A DNA stretch of 64,000 bases from Polyangiaceae bacterium (GTDB lineage Bacteria > Myxococcota_A > Polyangia > Polyangiales > Polyangiaceae), in the NCBI GenBank assembly GCA_020633205.1, contig JACKEB010000014.1, positions 62,001 to 126,000 on the forward strand, written 5' to 3'. Both the position numbers and the translations under genes were made by a program. Shown here in pieces: positions 34,072 to 43,188 of the stretch (positions are counted from its first letter, which is position 1; each line of letters opens with the position of its first letter). The notes beneath the pieces are model-generated. The model was given only the letters and a program-made list of their open reading frames with translations, made no database searches and was not told the DNA's origin.

Positions 34072-34248
34072 TCACTTGCGTTGCCTCCCGGAGCCGCCGC
34101 CACCGACGGTCACCTTCGACGCGCCTGGTTTCGCCTTCGCAGGCGGTGTCGACTCGGTGGCATATGCGTTGCTTTTCGACAGTTCACCCTTCGCGCCATC
34201 GAGGCCCGGCTCCACGCCCTCACCTCGTCGACCCTGGTCGTTTGTCAC
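34072..34248 (-). CDS. Doubtful small protein
   Basis: A 58-codon frame from a GTG at 34248 has myxobacterial-looking codon use and ends VTVGGGGSGRQRK. No ribosome site, family or partner is visible. It could be a real small protein or chance. Confidence 0.25.
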   Translation of the reverse strand: MTNDQGRRGEGVEPGLDGAKGELSKSNAYATESTPPAKAKPGASKVTVGGGGSGRQRK

Positions 34249-34308
34249 GCAACCGGTCGCAGGCGGAGCCGTCCTCGGCCTCAACGGTCAGCTGTGGTGA
34301 GGCTGCAT

Positions 34309-34344
34309 CTAGCGAGCCTCGCCCGCGCTGCCGGCTTTCGCTAG
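34309..34344. other. Hairpin next to intron insertion site
   Basis: CTAGCGA pairs with TCGCTAG, and GCC with GGC, around a GC-rich loop. Several bacterial group II introns insert just downstream of terminator-like hairpins, so this may have been the target. Confidence 0.5.
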
Positions 34345-34941
34345 GCTGCAGCTATGGTGCGCCGTGACGCGAAAGACTTGGAAGCCTGTTCGCAGGATGC
34401 TGAGTGTTTCGCTAGCTGCGTTTCTCCAGCGGGTGAGAGTCCCGTTCCGGTAAGCGTCGGTGCGCCGGGTAGCAGGCCCCAGGTAGTGGAGCGAGATCTC
34501 CCTGCCCGAGCGGGGTGTCAAAAGCTCGTGAAGCAGCGAGAGCTGCGTAGCGGGGAGCAAGCACGCGGGCCGCAACATGAAGTGAAACCTGCAGCCTCGA
34601 CAGAGAAACAATCCGGAGGCCGAGCCGCTCATATCACGGCGAAGGCAACATCGACGGCGAGAGCACCGAAGCTTGCAGTCGGCTCCGGCGGGGTACGGGG
34701 GGCAGCACGTGTGCAAGGAGGAGCGCGGAACTCGGGAGGCCCGTCTGTGCGGCCCAAGTCAGGGCGAGGTGCGTCGTATAAGCCGAAGGCGAAATCGGCC
34801 ACTGCACAGCGGGAGTCCGAGGGGATCATGGTACCGAAGACCGCTGGGCAACCAGCGGGAACGAATGCCGTGCGGCAAAACGCGGCAGGAGGGAAGGGTC
34901 CCTGCGGTAGTCGTGTTGGAAGCGTAGGTAAGCGTGAGGGA

Positions 34942-36306
34942 ATGGCCGGCAAGTCCGGACCTAACGACCCCGGCAGGTGTAAACCGCACGGAAAAGCGCA
35001 ACAACTACAACGCCAACTATATGCAGCAGCCAAGCGGGCACCGGATAGGCGCTTTCACGCCCTGTACGACCACATCTGGCGGGGTGACATCCTCCAGGAG
35101 GCGTGGAAGCGAGTCAGACAGAACCAAGGAGCCGCGGGCGTGGATCGCCAGTCGATCTGCGACGTGGAGGAGTACGGGGCTCATCGATTCCTCGAGGAAT
35201 TGCAAGCTGAGCTGAAAGCGGGGAAGTATCGGCCGCAGGTGGTGCGGCGGCAGTACATCCCCAAAGCCGATGGTAAGAAGCGGCCACTAGGCATCCCGAC
35301 GGTGCGCGATCGGGTGGTGCAGATGGCGGCAAAGCTGGTGATTGAGCCCATCTTCGAGGCGGATTTTCTGCCTTGTTCTTATGGGTTTCGTCCCCGGCGC
35401 AGCGCGACGATGGCGCTCGAGACGCTGAGGAAACTCGGCTCGAAGGGTGGTCATCACGTGCTGGACGCTGACATCCGCGACTACTTCGGGAGCATCGACC
35501 ACGCCAAGCTGATGAAGCTGGTTGGGCGACGCATCTCGGATCGTCGGGTGCTGAAGTTGCTGCGGCAGTGGCTCGAAGCCGGAGTGATGGAGGACGGCGT
35601 CGTGAAGGCGTCGGTGCGCGGCACGCCACAAGGGGGAGTGATCTCCCCCTTGCTGTCCAACATCTACTTGCACGTGCTCGACGTCTTGTGGACCCGCCAC
35701 AGCGCTCCGTATGGAACGCTGGTGCGTTACGCGGACGACTTCGTGGTGATCTGCCGCACCAAGAAGGACTGCGAGCTGGCCGAGGCGCGGATCCGAGTGA
35801 TCCTGCAGCGCCTCGGTCTCGAGCTACATCCGGAGAAAACCAGGCGAGTCGAGCTCTACGATGGCAAGCAGGGCTTTGACTTTCTTGGCTGTCATCTGCA
35901 CAAGCGGTTGAGCGGCAAGGTGCTGGAGAGGTCGGGTGAGCGGCTCTACTTCCTCCATCGCTGGCCGTCACAGCGCGCGATGCAGCGGATCCGGAGCCGT
36001 GTGAAGGGCCTCACCCCTCGCTCGAGATGCCATGCGGATATCCGTGACGTCATCGAACAGCTGAACCCCGTGCTACGGGGCTGGGGAAACTACTTCCGCA
36101 CGGGAAATGCCGCGAAGCGATTCAATCAGCTCGACACGTATGTTTGGAAGCAGCTGAAAGGGCTGCTGGTGGCTCGCAAGGGTCGCCACTTGAAACCCAA
36201 ACAAGTCGACCGCTGGGATCGCGACTACTTCTACCGTCTGGGCCTGTACCAACTCCGAGGCACTGTCCGCTATCCGGAGCAATCCATCTTGATGGAGGCC
36301 GCGTAA
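34942..36306 (+). CDS. ltrA: Group II intron reverse transcriptase/maturase
   Basis: The start is placed at the ATG at 34942 (MAGKSGPNDPGRCK), the usual position in domain IV, giving 454 residues; the frame is open 196 codons further back through intron RNA and includes another ATG at 34828 with GAGGGG before it. Reverse transcriptase blocks are seen in order: GAAGVDRQSI, RPLGIPTVRDRVVQMA, CSYGFRPRRSA, TPQGGVISPLLSNIYL and the catalytic YADDFVV at about 263-269. A maturase (X) domain follows with LNPVLRGWGNYFRTGN. I see no C-terminal HNH endonuclease, which fits a retrohoming type that uses replication forks or hairpin targets. The protein would splice and move its own intron. Confidence 0.95.
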   Translation: MAGKSGPNDPGRCKPHGKAQQLQRQLYAAAKRAPDRRFHALYDHIWRGDILQEAWKRVRQNQGAAGVDRQSICDVEEYGAHRFLEELQAELKAGKYRPQVVRRQYIPKADGKKRPLGIPTVRDRVVQMAAKLVIEPIFEADFLPCSYGFRPRRSATMALETLRKLGSKGGHHVLDADIRDYFGSIDHAKLMKLVGRRISDRRVLKLLRQWLEAGVMEDGVVKASVRGTPQGGVISPLLSNIYLHVLDVLWTRHSAPYGTLVRYADDFVVICRTKKDCELAEARIRVILQRLGLELHPEKTRRVELYDGKQGFDFLGCHLHKRLSGKVLERSGERLYFLHRWPSQRAMQRIRSRVKGLTPRSRCHADIRDVIEQLNPVLRGWGNYFRTGNAAKRFNQLDTYVWKQLKGLLVARKGRHLKPKQVDRWDRDYFYRLGLYQLRGTVRYPEQSILMEAA

Positions 36307-36331
36307 TGCTGTGCGCTGAGTGGCTACTGGT

Positions 36332-36364
36332 AAGCCGTGTGCGGGAAATCCGCATGCACGGTTT
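36332..36364 (+). ncRNA. Group II intron domain V
   Basis: The catalytic hairpin has the AGC triad at its base (AAGCCGTG), a two-nucleotide bulge (TG at 36355-36356) and a short GAAA-type loop, as in other bacterial group II introns. Its integrity argues that the ribozyme could still splice. Confidence 0.85.
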
Positions 36365-36423
36365 GTACGGGGGTCTTGACTTTGACCATCGCCCGCCTGG
36401 CGGGAAGGAGTAAGGATCTACCA

Positions 36424-36822
36424 ATGGACGCCCAAACATGGCTCGAGGCCTACCTGGCTAGAAACGGCGGTGTCGCTGGGAGCGTGCACGCGATCGAGGA
36501 GGACCTGCTCCAAATGCGCGCCGCCGTGGCACTGCCGCCTCCAGTAGTCGCCGCGACCAAGACGATTCCGTGCGGTAAAGGTATGGCGGGCCTGGCGTGG
36601 GAGCGCAAGGCGCCCGTTACGACATGCAACCTGCAGGCGCCGTCGAAGGATGTGCGCCCAGGGGCAGCGGCCGTTGGCGCAAAGGCAGCGGTGGCGCTCC
36701 CCATACTCGACGCCGCGGGCGAAGTACGGGCGGTCGTTGGTATTGCGTATGACGATGAACGGGATCTGCCGGAGGCACTGCTGACTCAGCTGAGCGACGA
36801 TGCCGCCAGCCTTCCAGGCTAG
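36424..36822 (+). CDS. Small GAF-domain protein
   Basis: The ATG at 36424 gives 132 residues; AAGGAG lies 12 bases upstream. Nearly the whole chain is one GAF domain: TKTIPCGKGMAGLAWERKAP, TTCNLQAPSKDVRPGAAAVGA and AAVALPILDAAGEVRAVVGIAYDDE. GAF domains bind small ligands or act as redox sensors; two cysteines (in IPCGK and TTCNL) are present, but the spacing does not match free methionine-R-sulfoxide reductase as I know it. No output domain is attached. The group II intron ends just upstream, so the native leader of this gene has been split and expression may depend on splicing. Confidence 0.85.
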   Translation: MDAQTWLEAYLARNGGVAGSVHAIEEDLLQMRAAVALPPPVVAATKTIPCGKGMAGLAWERKAPVTTCNLQAPSKDVRPGAAAVGAKAAVALPILDAAGEVRAVVGIAYDDERDLPEALLTQLSDDAASLPG

Positions 36823-36823
36823 T

Positions 36824-37486
36824 CTACGACTCGACCTTCGGCCGACGCAGATGAGCCACCAGCCAAAGCACGCCGGGGAGCAATGTTGACCCCAGGAACA
36901 CCCACAGCCAGCTGGTGCCGTCGAGCGCCATCGCGCCTGCCCAGGCGTAGACCGCCGCGACTCCCAAGTTGGAGCTAAAGCAGGCTACCCAGTAGCGCGC
37001 GGGGGAGAGCCGCAAGCTTCCAGCGACAATCAGGCTCGCTTCGGCAAGTACCGGTACCCCGCGGAAAAGAGGGATGCTCCAGATGCCAAAGCGGTCGAAG
37101 CTCTTGGCCAGGCGCTCCAGGGTCTCTTCGCCGAGTAACCGTCGCGCACCGACCCGACCCGCGCGCCGACCCAGGGAATACCCGAGGAGCGCCCCGAGGT
37201 TCAAGCCGAGCCAGTTGACCCCGAGGCCACCCCAGAAGCCAAACGACGCGCCGCTCAGCGTAGCTACCCAGCTCGAAGGCACCGGCAGCACGACGTCGGC
37301 GGCGAGCAGGCTGACGAGCGCGACGACCAAGCCTGCCCCCGAGCGTTCGACGAGCTCCTTGGTCCAGACGAGCGTGCGCTGTTCCCCGAGCAGGATAAAC
37401 GGCAAGCTGATCACGCTGATCAGGACCACGGCACCGAGCAGCGGCCGCATGCTGCGCCTCAGCCAGTGGGTGTCCGCTGTGTTCAA
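36824..37486 (-). CDS. VTT-domain (DedA/TVP38-like) membrane protein
   Basis: The 220-residue protein has several hydrophobic segments and a central VTT/SNARE-associated pattern: LPVPSSWVATLSGASFGFWGG, then LGALLGYSLGRRAGRVGA and a re-entrant region with FRGVPVLAEASLIVAGSL. Such proteins are inner-membrane lipid or polyprenyl-phosphate transporters or scramblases. Membrane-active arginines and a proline pair are present. It is convergent with the GAF gene (one base between the stops) and 13 bases downstream of the esterase gene, so it may be the second gene of that transcript. Confidence 0.86.
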   Translation of the reverse strand: MNTADTHWLRRSMRPLLGAVVLISVISLPFILLGEQRTLVWTKELVERSGAGLVVALVSLLAADVVLPVPSSWVATLSGASFGFWGGLGVNWLGLNLGALLGYSLGRRAGRVGARRLLGEETLERLAKSFDRFGIWSIPLFRGVPVLAEASLIVAGSLRLSPARYWVACFSSNLGVAAVYAWAGAMALDGTSWLWVFLGSTLLPGVLWLVAHLRRPKVES

Positions 37487-37499
37487 GTTGCTCCCCTGC

Positions 37500-39110
37500 T
37501 CATATCCCGATCAGGCCAAGCACCTCGAGTTGCTGACAGCGACCCGCGCTCGCGTCCATTTCCATATGGGGATTCTGTTCCTCTAGAACGTAGCTGCCTT
37601 GGGTCACTGCTTGCCACTCACTGCCAGGAGCACCGCTTCGCGCGAATTCGGTCCAGAAGCCGATCATCGCGTCGGATAGCGCACGATCTTCAGCGTCGTA
37701 GGAGAGCAAGTTGCTCGCGTCCAGTGTTCCGAAGACGAAGGGAACGTCCAAGCCATGCCCAGGACCGACGGCGCCCGCTAGGCCTCCAACCGTGGCGCGC
37801 ATCTCGTAGTTGAACGCCGGTGCGCCGCGTCCTGCCATGAAGGTCGCAAGGTGCTTGGCAGGGCAGGCGTACGCGAACTCGGTACCCATGACGACCACGG
37901 CTTCCCGCGCGGAAGCGAACTGAGAGAGCGGGTACACCGACTCCAGCTTGGCTGCTTTCTCGGCGCTTCCGGTCAACGCGACGGCGACGTCATGGTAGTC
38001 AGTGTCGGTATCCGCCTTCACGACGTTGCCGAACACGAACAGCGCCATCTCCGCCGACATGGCGCCTGTGAGCAGTGGGACCGCGACGTCGGCATCCTGG
38101 CGCAGCTGCTCGAGGGGTTGAGCACTGAGTTCGGCGCCTCCCACGCTTGGCCCGAGCGCCTGATTCCCCCAAAAGTTCGCAGGAACTTCGGTCTGAGCTC
38201 TCAACAACTCGTCAACGGGTAGGCGGCGTAGGCATGCCACTGGAGAAGACTCGCTCGCGCAGTTTGCGGCCTCGATGAACGTTTCGGCTAGGGCGAGGGT
38301 ACCGCCCGGTGGGAGCGGATCCCCCTCGAGAAGCCGCATGTCGCTGCACCCGCCAGCACTCTGAAGGATGGCTTTGTGAAACAGGTGACGGCTCTCAGAC
38401 ATGGCCAAGTGCGCACACACGGAAACGCCGCCCGCGGACTGTCCAAATAGCGTGACGTTCCCTGGGTCGCCGCCAAACGCAGCGATATTCGCCTGTATCC
38501 AGCGCAGGGCGGCGCGCTGGTCCAATAGACCATTGTTCCATGCGGAATCGCTACCGTTCTCCGCGCGGATCTCGTCGGTAGCGAGGAAGCCGAGAGCGCC
38601 CAGGCGGTAGTTGAGGGTCACCACCACGACATCACCCTGACTGGCGACGCGGGTCGACTCATACAAAGGCGAGCTGCCGGCGCCCGAGACAAAGCCCCCG
38701 CCATGGAGATACACCATCACCGGCCTGAGCGCGTCATCAGGAGCGTTCTGATGGGCCCAGATGTTGAGCGTCAAGCAGTCCTCCGAGGTTTCGCTCACTG
38801 GGTTCAGAACGCTATCACCGTTTTGCGGGCAGCCCGGACCAAACTGGGTCGTGTCGAGGCGCTCACTCCAGATTGCGTGTGGCGTTGTCGCGCGGAAACG
38901 CAGCTCGGAGAGAGGAGGAGCGGCATAGGGGATCCCGCGAAAGATCCTGAGCTCGCCTGCTTCTTCGCCATGGATGGGACCTGTTGAAGTCTCCACGTCG
39001 ACTCCGGGCTGAACCTGACGGTCGCCGGAGTCCACTGCATCTTCCCCGCAGCCAGCGCAGGCAACGACCACCAGTGCCCAGGCGGCTCGATAGATTCGGA
39101 ATTCCCCCAT
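37500..39110 (-). CDS. Type-B carboxylesterase lipoprotein
   Basis: The 536-residue protein is a carboxylesterase/lipase of the alpha/beta-hydrolase fold. Motifs are FRGIPYAAPP, EDCLTLNIW (111-118), the oxyanion hole HGGGF (136-140), the nucleophile S225 in GQSAGG and the histidine in GPGHGLDVPFVFG. The signal ends with VVVACAGC, so it is a lipoprotein with the lipid on Cys21. It should hydrolyse carboxylic esters outside the inner membrane; the substrate is unknown. It is oriented away from pntA across a 448-base gap and precedes the VTT membrane protein gene. Confidence 0.92.
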   Translation of the reverse strand: MGEFRIYRAAWALVVVACAGCGEDAVDSGDRQVQPGVDVETSTGPIHGEEAGELRIFRGIPYAAPPLSELRFRATTPHAIWSERLDTTQFGPGCPQNGDSVLNPVSETSEDCLTLNIWAHQNAPDDALRPVMVYLHGGGFVSGAGSSPLYESTRVASQGDVVVVTLNYRLGALGFLATDEIRAENGSDSAWNNGLLDQRAALRWIQANIAAFGGDPGNVTLFGQSAGGVSVCAHLAMSESRHLFHKAILQSAGGCSDMRLLEGDPLPPGGTLALAETFIEAANCASESSPVACLRRLPVDELLRAQTEVPANFWGNQALGPSVGGAELSAQPLEQLRQDADVAVPLLTGAMSAEMALFVFGNVVKADTDTDYHDVAVALTGSAEKAAKLESVYPLSQFASAREAVVVMGTEFAYACPAKHLATFMAGRGAPAFNYEMRATVGGLAGAVGPGHGLDVPFVFGTLDASNLLSYDAEDRALSDAMIGFWTEFARSGAPGSEWQAVTQGSYVLEEQNPHMEMDASAGRCQQLEVLGLIGI

Positions 39111-39558
39111 CGCCCCTTCGAGGATAGTCCGACGCCGGTTGTTGCTGTCTTGGCCTCGCGCGTCTCAGGAGTTTGGGGGGAGGTCAGTTGGTCTCCACCC
39201 ACTCCGTCGCACGCGGCGCGCGCGAGGCGATCCTGCACTTCAATGCAACCTACCAGGGCGCACATTGGGCTCCGATTGCGTGAGTCTCGCTGGCGGATCC
39301 TTCGACAAAATCGGCTATTGGACGACGCTCCCTCACCCCCTGCGAATGACGCAATGCAGAAGGCGACGCAGTACCCCAATCTGCAACGTTTTGCGCTATC
39401 AAGGGGCCGCAGCAGTCCACGCCCATTGGCACGGCGGTCTGCCGTTTCTCTGCGCAAGCGGAGCAACGACGCTCATTCGGCTTCGCGTCGTCGCGGCGCG
39501 AACGACCATGACTTCTGTTCGGGCCGCACTGCGCTGCGGCTCGCGCGAGGAGACACAT
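39111..39558. other. Divergent promoter gap
   Basis: This gap lies between the esterase and pntA starts. No gene is supported; the frame of pntA is open upstream to 39139 but has no start with a ribosome site. I see no clear operator or riboswitch. Confidence 0.4.
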
Positions 39559-41121
39559 ATGTTGGTTGGGATCCCCCGTGAAATCGGCCCCGGAGAACGC
39601 CGGGTGGCTGCGACTCCTGAGACCATCAAGCGCCTGACGAAGCTTGGCTTCGACGCCGTGGTGGAGTCGGGAGCCGGCGAAGGCGCGTCGTTCCTCGACT
39701 CTGACTACGAGAGCGTCGGCGCGCGCATCATCAAGGACCCGAAAGAGCTGTGGGAGAAGTCGGACATCGTGTTGAAGGTTCGGCCCCCGGAGCTGGATGC
39801 TCAGCGTGGCCACCACGAAGCTGACTTGCTGCGGGAAGGGGCGACGCTGATCAGCTTCGTCTGGCCGGCCAAGAACGAGGCGCTGCTCGAACGTCTCTCG
39901 AAGCGCAAGGTCACGCTGCTTGCGATGGATCAAATCCCGCGCATCAGCCGCGCGCAAAAGATGGACGCGCTGAGCTCGATGGCGAACATTGCGGGTTACC
40001 GTGCGGTAATTGAGGCGGCGTCCTTCTTCGGTCGCTTCTTTACCGGGCAAATCACCGCGGCGGGCAAGGTGCCGCCTGCGAAGGTGATGGTGATTGGCGC
40101 TGGCGTCGCCGGTTTGGCCGCCATTGGCGCCGCCCGCGGTCTAGGAGCCATCGTGCGCGCCTTCGACACGCGACCTGCCGTCAAAGAGCAGGTCGAGAGC
40201 ATGGGCGCTGAGTTCCTCGAGCTGCAGTTCGAGGAGGATGGCACCGGTGAGGGTGGCTACGCGAAGGTGATGAGCAAAGAGTTCATCGACGCCGAGATGA
40301 AGCTCTTCGAGCAACAGGCGCGTGAAGTGGACATCATCATCACCACGGCGCTGATCCCCGGTCGCCCTGCTCCAGTGCTCATCACCAAGAAGTGCGTGGA
40401 GCTGATGCGTCCCGGCGGAGTCGTCGTGGACCTGGCTGCGGAGGCCGGGGGAAACTGCGAAGTCACACAGCCCGAACAGGTCACCGAGCACAACGGCGTC
40501 ACGATCATCGGCTATGTGGATTTGCCTAGTCGTCTAGCGCCGACAGCCAGTCAGCTCTACGGCACGAACCTCACCCACTTGCTCGCTGATATGGGTGGCG
40601 CCAAGAGCTGGCACGTCGATCTCGAGGACGACGTCGTGCGGGGCGCCCTCGTGCTGCACGACGGCGAGATGATGTGGCCACCGCCGAAGCCGAAGATCGT
40701 GCCGGAGCCGCCCAAGAAGGCGTCTATCCCGGCGCCGGTGCCCACCAAGCCGGATCCGGTAATTGCCGCGAGGAAAAAAGCGCAGACCACCGCGATCACG
40801 ATGCTCGTCGGTGGGTTGGTGCTGGCGGGGCTCGGCGCGGTCGCTCCCAAGGAGTTCTTGAGCCACTTCACCGTGTTCGTGCTCGCCTGCTTCGTCGGCT
40901 GGCAGGTGGTGTGGAATGTGTCTCCGTCACTGCACACGCCGCTGATGAGCGTCACCAACGCGATCAGTGGCATCATCATCGTAGGCGGCATGCTGCAGCT
41001 CTCAGGTCCACTGACGAGCGCGGTCACCATTCTCGGCGCCGCAGCCATCCTGCTCGCCACCATCAACATCGCTGGAGGCTTCTTGGTCACTCAGCGCATG
41101 CTCAAGATGTTTCAGAAGTGA
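39559..41121 (+). CDS. pntA: NAD(P) transhydrogenase subunit alpha
   Basis: The ATG at 39559 follows GAGGAGA and begins the canonical MLVGIPREIGPGERRVAATP. The 520-residue protein has the NAD(H)-binding domain I (to about 370) with VIGAGVAGLAAIGAARGLGA at about 179 and VVDLAAEAGGNCE, then a Pro/Lys-rich linker and about four membrane helices of domain II from about 415. Length matches the E. coli-type undivided alpha subunit. With PntB it couples hydride transfer from NADH to NADP to proton entry across the inner membrane, supplying NADPH. pntB follows nine bases downstream. The annotation is secure. Confidence 0.97.
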   Translation: MLVGIPREIGPGERRVAATPETIKRLTKLGFDAVVESGAGEGASFLDSDYESVGARIIKDPKELWEKSDIVLKVRPPELDAQRGHHEADLLREGATLISFVWPAKNEALLERLSKRKVTLLAMDQIPRISRAQKMDALSSMANIAGYRAVIEAASFFGRFFTGQITAAGKVPPAKVMVIGAGVAGLAAIGAARGLGAIVRAFDTRPAVKEQVESMGAEFLELQFEEDGTGEGGYAKVMSKEFIDAEMKLFEQQAREVDIIITTALIPGRPAPVLITKKCVELMRPGGVVVDLAAEAGGNCEVTQPEQVTEHNGVTIIGYVDLPSRLAPTASQLYGTNLTHLLADMGGAKSWHVDLEDDVVRGALVLHDGEMMWPPPKPKIVPEPPKKASIPAPVPTKPDPVIAARKKAQTTAITMLVGGLVLAGLGAVAPKEFLSHFTVFVLACFVGWQVVWNVSPSLHTPLMSVTNAISGIIIVGGMLQLSGPLTSAVTILGAAAILLATINIAGGFLVTQRMLKMFQK

Positions 41122-41130
41122 GGCACTCCG

Positions 41131-42552
41131 ATGCTCGATAGCTTGACCACCGTTGCCTATATCGGCGCTGGAGTGCTCTTCATCTTGAGCCTCGGCGGAC
41201 TCTCGACGCAGGAAACGGCGCGGCGGGGAAATCTGTACGGAATCATCGGCATGCTGCTCGCCATCGCTGCCACGGCGGCGCGTATGACGGGTGGCTACCC
41301 GGTTCTGGGTGGCGTGGTGGTGGTTGGTGCGCTGATCGGCGCGCTGCTCGCGGCTCGCGTCGCCATGACCAGCATGCCGGAGCTGGTTGCCATTCTGCAC
41401 AGCTTCGTTGGTGCCGCTGCGGTGCTGGTTGGCTACGCGACCTACCTGGATCCGAATCAGCACTTCACTGGCGTGGAGGCGAAGATTCATGACGTCGAGA
41501 TCTTCCTCGGCGTGTTCGTTGGCGCCGTGACGTTCACCGGTTCCGTGATCGCCTTCGGCAAGCTCCGCGGCAGCATCGGCAGCAAGCCGCTGATGTTGCC
41601 GGGTCGGCACCTGATCAACCTCGCGATGGTTGGCGGGAGCATCTTCCTGCTGACTCAATTCATGGCCGCAGAAGGTCATGCTGGCCTGATTCCGCTGGGA
41701 ATCATGACTGGCATCGCCTGTGTTCTCGGGATCCACTTGGTGATGGCGATCGGCGGCGCCGATATGCCGGTAGTGGTCTCGATGCTGAACAGCTACTCGG
41801 GTTGGGCAGCCGCAGCCGCGGGCTTCATGCTCTCCAACGACCTCTTGATCATCACCGGTGCGCTGGTTGGTTCGAGCGGCGCGATCCTGAGCTACATCAT
41901 GTGCCGCGCGATGAATCGCTCGATCGCGAACGTGATCTTCGGCGGCTTTGGGGCAACGGAAGGCGCAGCGCCGGCAGGAGGTTCCGCGCCGGAGGGTGAG
42001 CCGACGCCAGTGGAGGCAGCTGAGGTCGCCGCGCTGATGTCAGAAGCGAAGAGCGTGGTGATCGTTCCGGGGTACGGCATGGCGGTCGCACAGGCGCAGC
42101 ATCCGTTGTTCGAGGTCGCGAAGATCCTCCGTGCGAAGGGCACTCAGGTACGCTTTGCGATTCACCCTGTCGCTGGGCGCCTTCCCGGTCACATGAACGT
42201 GCTCCTGGCCGAAGCCAAGGTGCCGTACGACATCGTGCTCGAGATGGAGGAGATCAACGACGACTTCCCCGAGACCGACGTGGTGCTCGTGATCGGCGCC
42301 AACGACATCGTGAACCCAGGCGCCCTCGACGACGCTTCCAGCCCCATCTACGGCATGCCGGTGCTCGAGGTGTGGAAGGCCGAGACGACCGTGGTCATGA
42401 AGCGCTCCATGGCGACGGGCTACTCGGGTGTCGACAATCCGCTTTTCTACAAGGAAAATTCACGGATGCTTTTTGGAGACGCCAAGAAGAACGTTGACGC
42501 GATCCTGGCGACGCTGCGTGAGGGGCAGTCTCACGCAGCCGCAGCGGAGTGA
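41131..42552 (+). CDS. pntB: NAD(P) transhydrogenase subunit beta
   Basis: The 473-residue protein has the eight or nine N-terminal membrane helices of domain II (to about 280), including the IGGADMPVVVSMLNSYSGWA motif, a Gly/Pro-rich linker, and the NADP(H)-binding domain III with VVIVPGYGMAVAQAQHPLFE, FAIHPVAGRLPGHMNVLLAE and VVLVIGANDIVNPGA. All hallmarks of an active PntB are present. It forms the transhydrogenase complex with PntA, encoded nine bases upstream. It is convergent with a lipoprotein gene six bases beyond its stop. Confidence 0.97.
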   Translation: MLDSLTTVAYIGAGVLFILSLGGLSTQETARRGNLYGIIGMLLAIAATAARMTGGYPVLGGVVVVGALIGALLAARVAMTSMPELVAILHSFVGAAAVLVGYATYLDPNQHFTGVEAKIHDVEIFLGVFVGAVTFTGSVIAFGKLRGSIGSKPLMLPGRHLINLAMVGGSIFLLTQFMAAEGHAGLIPLGIMTGIACVLGIHLVMAIGGADMPVVVSMLNSYSGWAAAAAGFMLSNDLLIITGALVGSSGAILSYIMCRAMNRSIANVIFGGFGATEGAAPAGGSAPEGEPTPVEAAEVAALMSEAKSVVIVPGYGMAVAQAQHPLFEVAKILRAKGTQVRFAIHPVAGRLPGHMNVLLAEAKVPYDIVLEMEEINDDFPETDVVLVIGANDIVNPGALDDASSPIYGMPVLEVWKAETTVVMKRSMATGYSGVDNPLFYKENSRMLFGDAKKNVDAILATLREGQSHAAAAE

Positions 42553-42558
42553 GAGCCG

Positions 42559-43188
42559 CTACTCGCAGGCGATCAGATTGATGTAGCCGTCGACGTTTGG
42601 TTCACCGGGGGCCGCAGAACCGGTGACGACGATGATGTACTCATCCTCCGTGAACGTATCGAGGCGGAGTTGACCCCAGGGGCTGCCTCCCCCCCACCAA
42701 CAATCGTCGGGTCCGCTGCCGCCTTGGTTCACGCCACTGGAGGTCATCACACCCTGTGTGGTCTCCAGATCGATGCTTTGCTGCGAGATGAGTTGTTGCA
42801 AGCTGAGCGTCACTTCGGCCTTGGCTTCGTTGCACGTGACGGTCGGCGAGTCGCCGCACGCGCGATCCGTGCTTCCCCACGTAAGCGTGATCTGGTCGCC
42901 GTTGATCGCGTAATAGCCGTAGCGAACATCGCCTGACGGGTCCGTGTCGTCGTTGGGGTCCGCTTCTTCCGGTAGGTCCTCAGGTTGCCAGTCGTCGTCT
43001 TGGGGCTCACCCGGGTCGACACTGGAGTCCTCGGAACTCGCCTGGCCGCCTTGACCGTCTCCTTGGTTTGCGCCGCGACCCGCGCCATCCCCGCGGCTGC
43101 CGAGGTCACCCGCAGTCTGTCCACCACATGCACCAGCGCAGAGCGCCAAACCCAAGAACAAGCTTCCGACGATTCGCATGCCTCCCAT
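42559..43188 (-). CDS. Lipoprotein of unknown function, acidic
   Basis: Possible starts are ATG at 43188 or 43179; I use 43188 (209 residues), as the second has GGGAGG too close. The signal MRIVGSLFLGLALCAGAC is lipoprotein-like. An acidic, Gly/Asp/Glu/Pro-rich spacer spans about residues 22-85, followed by a domain of about 120 residues (YYAINGDQITLTWGS, CWWGGGSPWG and a closing VDGYINLIAC). No family is recognised. It is convergent with pntB and lies next to the divergent TM-protein gene at 43379. Confidence 0.75.
   Translation of the reverse strand: MGGMRIVGSLFLGLALCAGACGGQTAGDLGSRGDGAGRGANQGDGQGGQASSEDSSVDPGEPQDDDWQPEDLPEEADPNDDTDPSGDVRYGYYAINGDQITLTWGSTDRACGDSPTVTCNEAKAEVTLSLQQLISQQSIDLETTQGVMTSSGVNQGGSGPDDCWWGGGSPWGQLRLDTFTEDEYIIVVTGSAAPGEPNVDGYINLIACE

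Larger units (their letters stand above)
33972..34356. other. Gap before the group II intron
   Basis: This gap separates the haem lipoprotein start from the intron. It contains one doubtful minus-strand small frame (34072-34248) and a hairpin at 34309-34344 (CTAGCGA/TCGCTAG plus GCC/GGC) that ends 12 bases before the intron. Confidence 0.5.
34357..36400 (+). mobile_element. Group II intron with encoded reverse transcriptase
   Basis: The 5' end GTGCGCC at 34357 fits the GUGYG start, and AGCGGGTGAGAGTCCCG with CGGTAAGCG nearby is typical domain I sequence. The 3' part has domain V at 36332-36364: AAGCCGTG pairs with CACGGTTT, then a two-base bulge and a GAAAT-containing loop. A domain VI candidate lies at 36368-36395 (CGGG-GGTC pairing with GACC-CCCG, unpaired A). 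The exact 3' end is uncertain by about 25 bases. A reverse transcriptase of 454 residues is encoded in domain IV. The intron lies just upstream of a GAF-domain gene, in the same direction. Confidence 0.82.

Noticed and set aside
35114..35971. 285-codon minus-strand frame inside the intron
   Set aside because: It is antisense to the reverse transcriptase and has no family features.
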